Of a DNA stretch of 64,000 nucleotides, positions 17,329-24,607 are shown in pieces; positions within the stretch are counted from its first letter, which is position 1, and each line of letters opens with the position of its first letter. The notes beneath the pieces were generated by a model. That model was not told the DNA's origin. It was given only the letters and a program-made list of their open reading frames with translations, and did not search any database. Where the stretch lies: assembly GCA_020629035.1 (NCBI GenBank), contig JAHDEC010000020.1, forward strand, positions 1-64,000, read 5' to 3'. The DNA comes from Saprospiraceae bacterium. GTDB taxonomy: Bacteria; Bacteroidota; Bacteroidia; Chitinophagales; Saprospiraceae. The position numbers were made by a program, and so were the translations under genes.

Positions 17329-18244
17329 GATCGGGTTTGTATCCGTTTAGAAACTCTTTAATCTTCATTCGCTTTTTACCTGTCAGTTGCACCTCTTCTA
17401 AGCTAATCCAGCAATCTTTAGACGCAATGTTCCAATAGGTCTTAAAATCACTTTGCTGATCACCAACTTTTTCTTTGGCATCCAGTTTTTCTCCAAGCTT
17501 TGTTCTAAATATTTTCAGTTTTTTGCTTTCTTCCACCATTATCCATCCTGCCGGATATGGCGACATGCCTCTAATAAAGTTAAATACCGCAATCCCTGGC
17601 TGGTTTAAATCTATCGCACAATCTTGATGAAATATTTTCGGTGCCTTACTTACTAATGTCTCATCTTGTGGCGAGTAGCTGACCGTATCATTTTGAATGT
17701 CTTGAACCGTTCTTAAGATTAATTCGGGACCTAGATGCATGAGTTTATCATGGATAGTCCCTGCCGTATCTAAATCATGAATTGGAATACTACTCTGGTG
17801 GATTAATTCGCCAGTATCTATTTCGTGTTTTAATTTAAAGGTGGTTAAGCCTGTTTCTTTATCTCCATTAATTACGGCCCAATTAATGGGCGCTGCTCCT
17901 CGATATTTTGGCAGTAAGGAGCCATGCAGGTTGAGTGTCCCTAATGGCGGCATGTTCCAAACCGCTTCAGGAAGCATCCTAAATGCAACTACAATTTGTA
18001 AGTCAGCTTTAAGTGCCTTTAGAGAAGCTTGGAATGCTTCATTTTTAAGGTTTTTGGGTTGGAGGACTAAGAGGTTTTTTTTGACCGCATATTGCTTGAC
18101 TGCTGATTCTAGAAGGGTTTTATTGCCTCTTCCACCCATTTTGTCCGTAGCTGTTATTACAGCTACAACTTCATAACCACTTCTCACTAAAATGTCTAAG
18201 GAAGGAACTGCAAATTCCGGTGTTCCCATGAATATAATGCGCAT
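17306..18244 (-). CDS. fmt: Methionyl-tRNA formyltransferase
   Basis: 312 residues. Transfers a formyl group from 10-formyl-THF to initiator Met-tRNA. The N-terminal Rossmann-like catalytic domain opens with IIFMGTPEFAVPSL; the folate/catalytic loop is LNLHGSLLPKYRGAAPINWA (Asn and His of the active site), followed by 'ETGLTTFKL..EIDTGELI'. A C-terminal OB-like domain (about 205-312) binds tRNA. Length and order are normal. Transcribed toward the small protein gene, overlapping it tail to tail. Confidence 0.97.
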   Translation of the reverse strand: MRIIFMGTPEFAVPSLDILVRSGYEVVAVITATDKMGGRGNKTLLESAVKQYAVKKNLLVLQPKNLKNEAFQASLKALKADLQIVVAFRMLPEAVWNMPPLGTLNLHGSLLPKYRGAAPINWAVINGDKETGLTTFKLKHEIDTGELIHQSSIPIHDLDTAGTIHDKLMHLGPELILRTVQDIQNDTVSYSPQDETLVSKAPKIFHQDCAIDLNQPGIAVFNFIRGMSPYPAGWIMVEESKKLKIFRTKLGEKLDAKEKVGDQQSDFKTYWNIASKDCWISLEEVQLTGKKRMKIKEFLNGYKPDLKNLLEN

Positions 18245-18358
18245 AAAGCCTTAATTATTTGTTTATAAGCCGTTAATGTTGGCTCTAGATGTAAAGATTA
18301 TTTTTTATAATCGTTTATTTTGTATGAATAAGAAGTTTTATTCTTGAAATTCGAAGTT

Positions 18359-19975
18359 ATGATAAAAAATAGTTCTTGGTTAATGTGTTCCTTAATGCTT
18401 TTTTCGATTGCCCTAAGCGGACAACAATATCTAATAGAAGGATACACCTATGAGACTGGAAACCGTGGGTTTTTAAATCTTGTGGAAGTGAGTGTGATGG
18501 ACAAAATCTCAAATGCTAAGATAGGTACAACACTTAGTGATGAAAGTGGGACTTTTAGTATGGGTCTTCCAGGTCCATCGACTTATGTGATAACAGCTAA
18601 GAAACATACTTTTGAGCAAGTTGATATTGAATTAGTTGTTGAGGAAGGATCCTTCAAATCTTTTCCAAAAGTAGAAATGCAACGTCTCCCAGGATATCGT
18701 TTTGAAATAACATTGGCAGAAAAAAGACAATACCAGGGTGCAACAACAAACGCAATAAAAGGTGCAAGAATCGAAGTGTATAACAACACGACAAAAACTC
18801 CAGAATTAGTATTGGAAGATTATGAGCATCCAGAGTTTGAGGTAAATTTATTGCAAGGAAATCATTACACCATTTTAGTCAGAAAGGACGGATATTTAGC
18901 TAAACGCCTAGAAGCATATGTAAATGTGAAAGGATGTATTCTTTGTTTCGAAGGTATTGGAGAAATTGTTCCTGGTGTTTCTGATAACCTGACTGATGAT
19001 AATTCTACGGGAGTTTTATTGGCCAATGTTGAGATGGATTCCATTTTCACCGGCAAAACCATTGAGATTAACGATATTTATTATGAACTAAATAAATGGA
19101 ACATAACATCTAAAGCTGAAGACGAACTAATTAAGGTGATCAACGTACTTAAAGACAATCCCAATGTTAAGATAGAATTAGGTTCGCATACCGATGCTAG
19201 GGGTAAAACAGAATATAATATGGATCTTTCTGAAAAGCGAGCTAAATCAGCAGTAGCCTATTTACGGAATAGGGGAGGAATATCTGAAGATAGAATTGTC
19301 TCTCGTGGATATGGTGAGTCAATCATAAAAAACCATTGTACAGATGGAGTTGATTGTACAGAAGCCGAACATTCGATTAATAGAAGAACTGAATTGAAAA
19401 TATTAAATGTGGCCAAACAGGATGTCTTTAAAACTTTGGCAGTAATGAAGCAGGAAGAGTTTATGGATGAATTATTACTTGATATTTATAGCGAAGGCCA
19501 GATTAAAGTAGTGGGCAATGACACCATAGTTAGTAAAGCAAGTGATCGAGATAAAGAAGAAGTGGTGAAAATGCTTAATGAAGAAGAAGCTAACATGGAA
19601 GAACCTAAGAAAGTGGAAGAACCAGTAAAGAAGCAGAAAGAATCAGTACCCTTGTTTGGTAAAAAAGATGAAAAGCCAAGCATGAAAGAAAAGGGCACTG
19701 AAGAACTTACAGAAGTAGTAGAAATACCTATCAATAATACAGTCGCAAATGGTTATAAGATTGTCATTAAGGAATCTTTAGAGTCCATGAGCATGGACGA
19801 TGAACTTTATAAGCGACATCAAGATTTAGTGGAATTAAAGCAGGATGGTATGTATCACTATCTGATCGGATCATTTAGCAGTGATAAAGAATGTTACCAA
19901 TTTCACAAGACGGTTAAGATCATGTATCCTAACGCTTATGTAGTTTTAATGAAGGGTGGAGAAATGATAAAATAA
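18359..19975 (+). CDS. OmpA-family outer-membrane protein with carboxypeptidase-regulatory and SPOR-like domains
   Basis: About 538 residues. Signal peptide (MIKNSSWLMCSLMLFSIALSG), one or two carboxypeptidase-regulatory-like beta sandwiches (about 25-200), then an OmpA C-terminal peptidoglycan-binding domain (about 235-350) with LGSHTDARG..EYNMDLSEKRA and the HTDxRG motif. A Lys/Glu-rich linker leads to a final segment (YHYLIGSFSSDKEC..F) that looks like a SPOR domain, another glycan-strand binder. Its role is probably anchoring the outer membrane to the wall. ATG 18359 is preferred over TTG 18344 because it begins the signal peptide properly. Strong terminator follows. Confidence 0.87.
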   Translation: MIKNSSWLMCSLMLFSIALSGQQYLIEGYTYETGNRGFLNLVEVSVMDKISNAKIGTTLSDESGTFSMGLPGPSTYVITAKKHTFEQVDIELVVEEGSFKSFPKVEMQRLPGYRFEITLAEKRQYQGATTNAIKGARIEVYNNTTKTPELVLEDYEHPEFEVNLLQGNHYTILVRKDGYLAKRLEAYVNVKGCILCFEGIGEIVPGVSDNLTDDNSTGVLLANVEMDSIFTGKTIEINDIYYELNKWNITSKAEDELIKVINVLKDNPNVKIELGSHTDARGKTEYNMDLSEKRAKSAVAYLRNRGGISEDRIVSRGYGESIIKNHCTDGVDCTEAEHSINRRTELKILNVAKQDVFKTLAVMKQEEFMDELLLDIYSEGQIKVVGNDTIVSKASDRDKEEVVKMLNEEEANMEEPKKVEEPVKKQKESVPLFGKKDEKPSMKEKGTEELTEVVEIPINNTVANGYKIVIKESLESMSMDDELYKRHQDLVELKQDGMYHYLIGSFSSDKECYQFHKTVKIMYPNAYVVLMKGGEMIK

Positions 19976-19977
19976 AA

Positions 19978-20007
19978 AAAGACCAAGTGTCGAAACATTT
20001 GGTCTTT
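19978..20007 (+). terminator. Intrinsic terminator after OmpA-family gene
   Basis: Stem AAAGACCAA-GTGT / ACAT-TTGGTCTTT (13 pairs including one G-U) closed by a CGAA tetraloop, three bases after the stop codon, followed by TTTATT. Well placed and stable. Confidence 0.85.
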
Positions 20008-20236
20008 ATTGGTTTTAACAGTTACATGTATATGTACCTATCATAGTTCAAATATGATGCCAATTAATAATATGTTATCATTATTTTATCAGAGAATGAG
20101 CCTTTTTTCTTTATAAAGAACTGACTAGCAAATCATAGTTAGAAGAAGTTTGAACCATTTTGCCTCATTTTTCTTAGTATATCAATATATTTGTTAAACA
20201 TATTATTAGATATTATAATATGTTAATCGATTGCCT

Positions 20237-20845
20237 ATGAATATTGTTGATGTTTCGTTTGAAGGAAGTTTTGAAAAACTCCACCAATGCCCTCATCATT
20301 ATCTTCCCGAATTTGCCTTTGTAGGGCGGTCCAATGTTGGGAAATCTTCCCTAATAAACATGATTACCAATAAGAAAGGTATCGCAAGAACTTCGGGGAC
20401 TCCAGGTAAAACTCAACATCTAAATTTTTATCTGATTAATAAGTCTTGGTATTTGGTAGACTTACCGGGTTATGGCTATGCTAGAGTATCTAAAAAGATA
20501 AAAAGCCAATTCCCTAGGATGATCGAGAATTACCTCATACAACGCCCTAATTTATATTGCTGTTTTCTGTTGATAGATAGTAGGCATCCTTTGCAGAAGA
20601 AGGATGAAGAAATGCTTAGCTGGTTCGGTGATCACCATGTCCCTTTTGTTATTATTTATACCAAAATTGACAAAATGAAACCCACTTCAAAAATGGATAA
20701 CATCGAGTTAATTAGGAAGGGATTGTTGGAATCTTGGGAGACATTACCACAACAGTTTATCACAAGCTCCACAACACGGGAAGGTAAAGAAGAACTTCTT
20801 ATGTATCTTGCAACACTTATTGAATCTTTTAATTTTCCAGATTGA
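20237..20845 (+). CDS. engB: Ribosome-biogenesis GTPase EngB (YsxC/YihA)
   Basis: Small TRAFAC GTPase needed for large-subunit assembly. All G motifs are present: G1 GRSNVGKSS (about 29-37), G2 region SGTPGKTQ, G3 DLPGYG, G4 TKID (IIYTKIDKMK), G5 TSSTTREG. About 202 residues, normal. The ATG at 20237 is chosen over the TTG six bases earlier. Its TGA overlaps the TTG start of the acyltransferase gene, implying coupled translation. Confidence 0.96.
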   Translation: MNIVDVSFEGSFEKLHQCPHHYLPEFAFVGRSNVGKSSLINMITNKKGIARTSGTPGKTQHLNFYLINKSWYLVDLPGYGYARVSKKIKSQFPRMIENYLIQRPNLYCCFLLIDSRHPLQKKDEEMLSWFGDHHVPFVIIYTKIDKMKPTSKMDNIELIRKGLLESWETLPQQFITSSTTREGKEELLMYLATLIESFNFPD

Positions 20846-22530
20846 CCAAACACCGTGATCATATAATTCCAAACTTAGACGAATGGCCGATAACTAAATT
20901 CTCTAAGGATAAAGATGCGTTTATCGAACGGCTAGGGGAGTACACCTTTAATCGTATAAAACATCAGCAGCAGCTGGATGTTAATGAAGTGCTTGACACC
21001 ACCGTATTTTTAGAAAATAAGCGTACTTCTAAGAACAGATGGAAAGTTGATCCTGCAGATGAGAAGGTTTATTGGAGCAAAATTAGAGATGTCATTCGAA
21101 AAGCAAGCCAAGCGGAAAATAAAGAGGCAGAACTTGATAAAGTCCTTAAGAAAATAATTAATCGCTATGCGGTAGAACTGGTTGGAAGTTTTAACCCTCG
21201 TACATTCAAATTTGCTAGAAAGTTTTTAAAATCTTTTTTTGCAAGACTCTACAATGAGCGACGTTTCTTTAAAATTAGAAACAGGTATGGCACGTATGAC
21301 CAACTACTAAGTAAAATAAAGGTGTACGGACATATAGAGGAATTAAGGACACTTTTTAATAAAGGGACAGTCGTTGTAGTTCCCACTCATTATTCTAATC
21401 TTGACTCAATACTTATTGGATATGCAGTAGATTCAGTGGTGGGAGTACCCGCCTTTATCTATGGAGCTGGATTAAATCTTTACAATACAGAGATTATAGC
21501 TTATTACATGAATAGACTCGGGACTTACCGGGTAGATAGACGTAAAAAAAATAGAGTCTACATCGAAACGCTAAAATCAATGAATACCCTTTCACTAATT
21601 GAAGGAGTGAATAATTTATTTTTCCCAGGAGGTACCCGTTCAAGATCAGGAGCAACAGAGCAACAATTAAAGTTAGGTTTGCTGAACTCGGTTGTCGAGT
21701 CGCAACGTCATTGTATTCAGCACAACATTGACCAAAAAATATACATAGTCCCACTTATTACCAGTTATCCGACGGTGTTAGATGCAGGATCATTAATTCA
21801 TGATTATTTAAGAGGGTTCGGAAAAGAAAAATATAACTCGCCAAGAAAGAAATCATCTATGCGTAAGATTTTCTTTAACTATTTAAAGAAGACGCGAAAT
21901 ACGGATACCTATATGGCTATGAATTTTGGGAAGCCCATTGATGTCTTTGGTAATGCATTGAATATGGATGGCGAAAGTTTAGATGCTAATGGGAATGTCA
22001 TAGATTTGGCGCACTATTTTGAAGGGCTTGATGGGACAGAAACTAAGGTGCAGCGAGAATATATTTACACTAAAAAACTAGCTAAAACACTAGTCAATTC
22101 CTTCAAATCAGGAAAAATCGTTTTGCCTTCCAATATGGTGGCTTTTGCCGCACTCAGATTGATTATGAAGCAAAATGAAGAGACAGACATTTTTAGTTTG
22201 TTAAGATACCCGACAGCTCAGATAAAATTAGACGTGCAAACTTTACAAAGTGGCGTTGCATTATTATTTGATAAGCTGAAATCCATGCATGAGCAAAAGG
22301 AATTGGTTTTGTTTGAGGAAATGCCTGATACGATAGCTGAGATAGTTAAGGAAGGAATAAAACATTTGGGTGTTTATCACATACAATCGGCTTTAAAAGA
22401 AATATCTTCAAGCCTATTAGGAACAGAAAGTTTAGACCTACTATATTTTTATCATAATCAGATTAATGGATACGGCTTAGAAGCCTGGTTTGATAATGAG
22501 ATTGAGCAATTAACAAACAAGAATAATTAA
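20842..22530 (+). CDS. PlsB-like glycerol-3-phosphate / 1-acyl-glycerol-phosphate acyltransferase
   Basis: 562 residues. The acyltransferase core has block I HYSNLD (HX4D, His about 183), block II GTYRVDR, block III FFPGGTRSRSG and a later proline block (IVPLITSYP), matching the PlsB/GPAT branch of phospholipid synthesis. The C-terminal third (about 400-562) is helical and unlike classic PlsB. There is no obvious membrane helix, so membrane association is peripheral. TTG start overlaps the engB stop by 4 bases; the exonuclease gene follows after 3 bases, so the three form an operon. Confidence 0.86.
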   Translation: MTKHRDHIIPNLDEWPITKFSKDKDAFIERLGEYTFNRIKHQQQLDVNEVLDTTVFLENKRTSKNRWKVDPADEKVYWSKIRDVIRKASQAENKEAELDKVLKKIINRYAVELVGSFNPRTFKFARKFLKSFFARLYNERRFFKIRNRYGTYDQLLSKIKVYGHIEELRTLFNKGTVVVVPTHYSNLDSILIGYAVDSVVGVPAFIYGAGLNLYNTEIIAYYMNRLGTYRVDRRKKNRVYIETLKSMNTLSLIEGVNNLFFPGGTRSRSGATEQQLKLGLLNSVVESQRHCIQHNIDQKIYIVPLITSYPTVLDAGSLIHDYLRGFGKEKYNSPRKKSSMRKIFFNYLKKTRNTDTYMAMNFGKPIDVFGNALNMDGESLDANGNVIDLAHYFEGLDGTETKVQREYIYTKKLAKTLVNSFKSGKIVLPSNMVAFAALRLIMKQNEETDIFSLLRYPTAQIKLDVQTLQSGVALLFDKLKSMHEQKELVLFEEMPDTIAEIVKEGIKHLGVYHIQSALKEISSSLLGTESLDLLYFYHNQINGYGLEAWFDNEIEQLTNKNN

Positions 22531-22533
22531 TCT

Positions 22534-23076
22534 GTGGAGTTTATAGTATTTGATTTAGAAGCAACATGTTGGAGAGGAAGGCCGCCGAAAGGGCATAACG
22601 AGGTTATAGAAATCGGTGCCATTAAGGTTAATAGATATGGAGAAGTAACTGGTCGATTTGAACGATTTATTAAACCTACAGTCAATCCTAGATTATCAGC
22701 TTTTTGTTCTAAACTTACCAGCATTAGTCAGGCACAGGTCGATCGAGCTAAAACCTTCGATTATGTAAGCGAAGAATTTAAAGATTGGATCGATGTTTAC
22801 GAAAACGAATATGTACTTTCTTCTTGGGGAGCATTCGATAAAACTTTTCTAGTAAATGATTGTAATCTTCATAACTTAGAAATCGACTGGTTAGATTCAC
22901 ACATAAATATTAAAAAGCAATATTTTGATAATCGAGGAATCGATGTACACTCAGGACTAAAAGCAACAGTAAACAGAGAAGGCTTTGAGTTTACAGGAAT
23001 CCATCATCGAGCGATAGCTGATGCTGAGAATTTAGCTAAGATTGTCATAAAATATATCGATGAATGGGTCTATTAA
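22534..23076 (+). CDS. DEDDh 3'-5' exonuclease (DnaQ/ERI1-like)
   Basis: 180 residues. All five metal/catalytic residues are visible: Asp7 and Glu9 (FDLEATC), Asp102 (WGAFDK), His158 and Asp163 (HHRAIADAENLA). The 'DLEATCW......EVIEIGAIKV' opening and length resemble ERI1/KapD-type exonucleases that trim RNA 3' ends, rather than the proofreading subunit of polymerase III. GTG start, 3 bases after the acyltransferase gene. Substrate is inferred. Confidence 0.88.
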   Translation: MEFIVFDLEATCWRGRPPKGHNEVIEIGAIKVNRYGEVTGRFERFIKPTVNPRLSAFCSKLTSISQAQVDRAKTFDYVSEEFKDWIDVYENEYVLSSWGAFDKTFLVNDCNLHNLEIDWLDSHINIKKQYFDNRGIDVHSGLKATVNREGFEFTGIHHRAIADAENLAKIVIKYIDEWVY

Positions 23077-23114
23077 TCTTAAATTTTCCTTAATCCATCG
23101 ATTAATAAATACTA

Positions 23115-23142
23115 TTTGAAACTAAACAACCATTTAACTTTG
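23115..23142 (+). promoter_or_regulatory. Candidate promoter of the DUF4412 gene
   Basis: TTTG (23115-23118), 16 bases, TAACTTTG (23135-23142), 24 bases before the ATG. The -7 box fits TAnnTTTG; the spacer is a little short for the class. Confidence 0.5.
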
Positions 23143-23166
23143 TATTACTTATAAATTAAATCAATT

Positions 23167-23886
23167 ATGTTGAAAATAAAGACACTATTAGGCGCTTGTT
23201 TGATGATATTATCAACTGGTGTATTTGCTCAGACCAATTTAGAGTCTGGAGTAATTAAAATGGAAATTACCAATGTTGCTTCAGAAGATGAAAACATGGC
23301 AGCTGGCTTAGAAATGCTAAAAGGCACTGAAACAAACTATTACTTTAACGAGGAAAAATCACTTGTTAAAGCCAATATGATGGGTGGTATGATGGAAATG
23401 ACTACGCTTGTAAATAATGCAGACGAGTTCTTGACATTTACGATGAATATGATGGGCCAAAAAATGTTAGTAGAAAGCACTAAAGAGGAAAGAGATGCTG
23501 CGGAAGCAAAAGGTGGCACAGGACCAGATATGACAGATTTTGAAATCACTTACGATGAAGAGGACACAAAAGAAATTCTAGGATACAAGTGTTTCAAGGC
23601 TAATGTAAACAATGATGATCAAGGTTTTGGTTTTATTATGTACGTTTCTGAGGATATCAAAGCATCAAGCAAGATGGTTCAAGGCTTAGATAAATTAGAC
23701 ATTAGAGGTTTTCCTTTAGAATACATTATGGACGCTAAACAAATGCAAATGACCTATACGGCTACTGAAATATCAGATGAGGTTGATGCGGAAGTATTCA
23801 ATATAGATACTAAAGGGTACAAGAAAATGACCTTCGAAGAATTTATGGAAACCATGGGTTCTATGGGAGGAGGAATGGGATTCTAA
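23167..23886 (+). CDS. Exported DUF4412-like protein
   Basis: 239 residues with a signal peptide (MLKIKTLLGACLMILSTGVFAQ). The mature part is beta-rich with many Met (MMGGMMEMTT; TFTMNMMGQKM), the segment 'EILGYKCFKANV' and a Met/Gly-rich C-terminus (METMGSMGGGMGF). The 'L......Y.E....G..CKK...' pattern is that of DUF4412/GLPGLI-like periplasmic proteins, whose function is unknown; metal or lipid binding has been guessed from the Met content only. It has its own promoter and a strong terminator, so it is probably monocistronic. Confidence 0.72.
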   Translation: MLKIKTLLGACLMILSTGVFAQTNLESGVIKMEITNVASEDENMAAGLEMLKGTETNYYFNEEKSLVKANMMGGMMEMTTLVNNADEFLTFTMNMMGQKMLVESTKEERDAAEAKGGTGPDMTDFEITYDEEDTKEILGYKCFKANVNNDDQGFGFIMYVSEDIKASSKMVQGLDKLDIRGFPLEYIMDAKQMQMTYTATEISDEVDAEVFNIDTKGYKKMTFEEFMETMGSMGGGMGF

Positions 23887-23911
23887 ACCCATCAAAAAAA
23901 GTTAAACCAAG

Positions 23912-23940
23912 AGCAGAAGGTCACAAATAGATCTTCTGCT
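23912..23940 (+). terminator. Intrinsic terminator after DUF4412 gene
   Basis: Arms AGCAGAAGGTC and GATCTTCTGCT form an 11-pair stem (one G-U) with a 7-base loop, followed by TTTTTATATT. 26 bases after the stop codon. Confidence 0.87.
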
Positions 23941-23980
23941 TTTTATATTACATGTATTTCAAATCAATTAATCTTTAATT

Positions 23981-24463
23981 ATGCGCTTTGCTTATTTGCT
24001 CCTTTTTATAGCTATCAGTACTCAGTATTCTTGTGCAAACAAACAGATGAAAAAGCTGCATTCCATGCATGCAGAAACCTTGCAGGGATTACTTGGGGAT
24101 CAAATTAAAGCAGAAGATAAGATTGAAGGTTTAGCAGACACCTATATCCAATTGTTTGAAGAAGCATTGACAATCAACTCATCTAAGAAGGCTTATCAAC
24201 ATATTAGTAAATTCAGTAAATCCAATAAAAGAGTATTGGAATTGCTGGTCAGTCAAATCGAAGGTCAAATGGCAGATATGAGCTTTGAAGAAAAAGCTAG
24301 CTACTTTCTTAGCCTCACACAGAAAGATTATCTGCCCAAGCTCATGAAGCTAATTCCTCAAGTAGAAAAAAAGATTAATAGCAAGCTCAAAAGCTTTTCA
24401 ATAATCTCCAAATTGCTTAAACTTTTTAAACCTGAAAGTTTAATAGATTCGCTTCTGAAATAA
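23981..24463 (+). CDS. Small helical lipoprotein, unknown function
   Basis: 160 residues. Lipoprotein signal with Cys at about residue 18 (STQYSCANK). The rest is nearly all helical (QLFEEALTINSSKKAYQHISKF; LLVSQIEGQMADMSFEEKASYF) with a basic C-terminus. No family recognised. It lies between a strong terminator and the large lipoprotein gene, 145 bases upstream of the latter. Confidence 0.72.
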   Translation: MRFAYLLLFIAISTQYSCANKQMKKLHSMHAETLQGLLGDQIKAEDKIEGLADTYIQLFEEALTINSSKKAYQHISKFSKSNKRVLELLVSQIEGQMADMSFEEKASYFLSLTQKDYLPKLMKLIPQVEKKINSKLKSFSIISKLLKLFKPESLIDSLLK

Positions 24464-24496
24464 AATTTTCTTTCTTACGCAACGTTTTGATAGATA

Positions 24497-24542
24497 CTTG
24501 TACTATTCATAGTATACAAGGCTAAACCGTGTATTTTTACAC
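24497..24542. repeat. Two adjacent inverted repeats upstream of the large lipoprotein gene
   Basis: First: CTTGTA-CTAT-TC-ATAG-TA-TACAAG (24497-24520), interrupted by two extra bases in the right arm. Second: perfect GTGTA-TTTT-TACAC (24529-24542), which overlaps a near-consensus -7 box (TATTTTTA). Placement suits operators or a leader hairpin controlling the lipoprotein-sigma-anti-sigma operon. Confidence 0.5.
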
Positions 24543-24607
24543 AAAGTTTAGTTTACTAAATTATACTAATGAGAAACTCAAGTTCTAACATTTTAAAAAG
24601 AGATATT

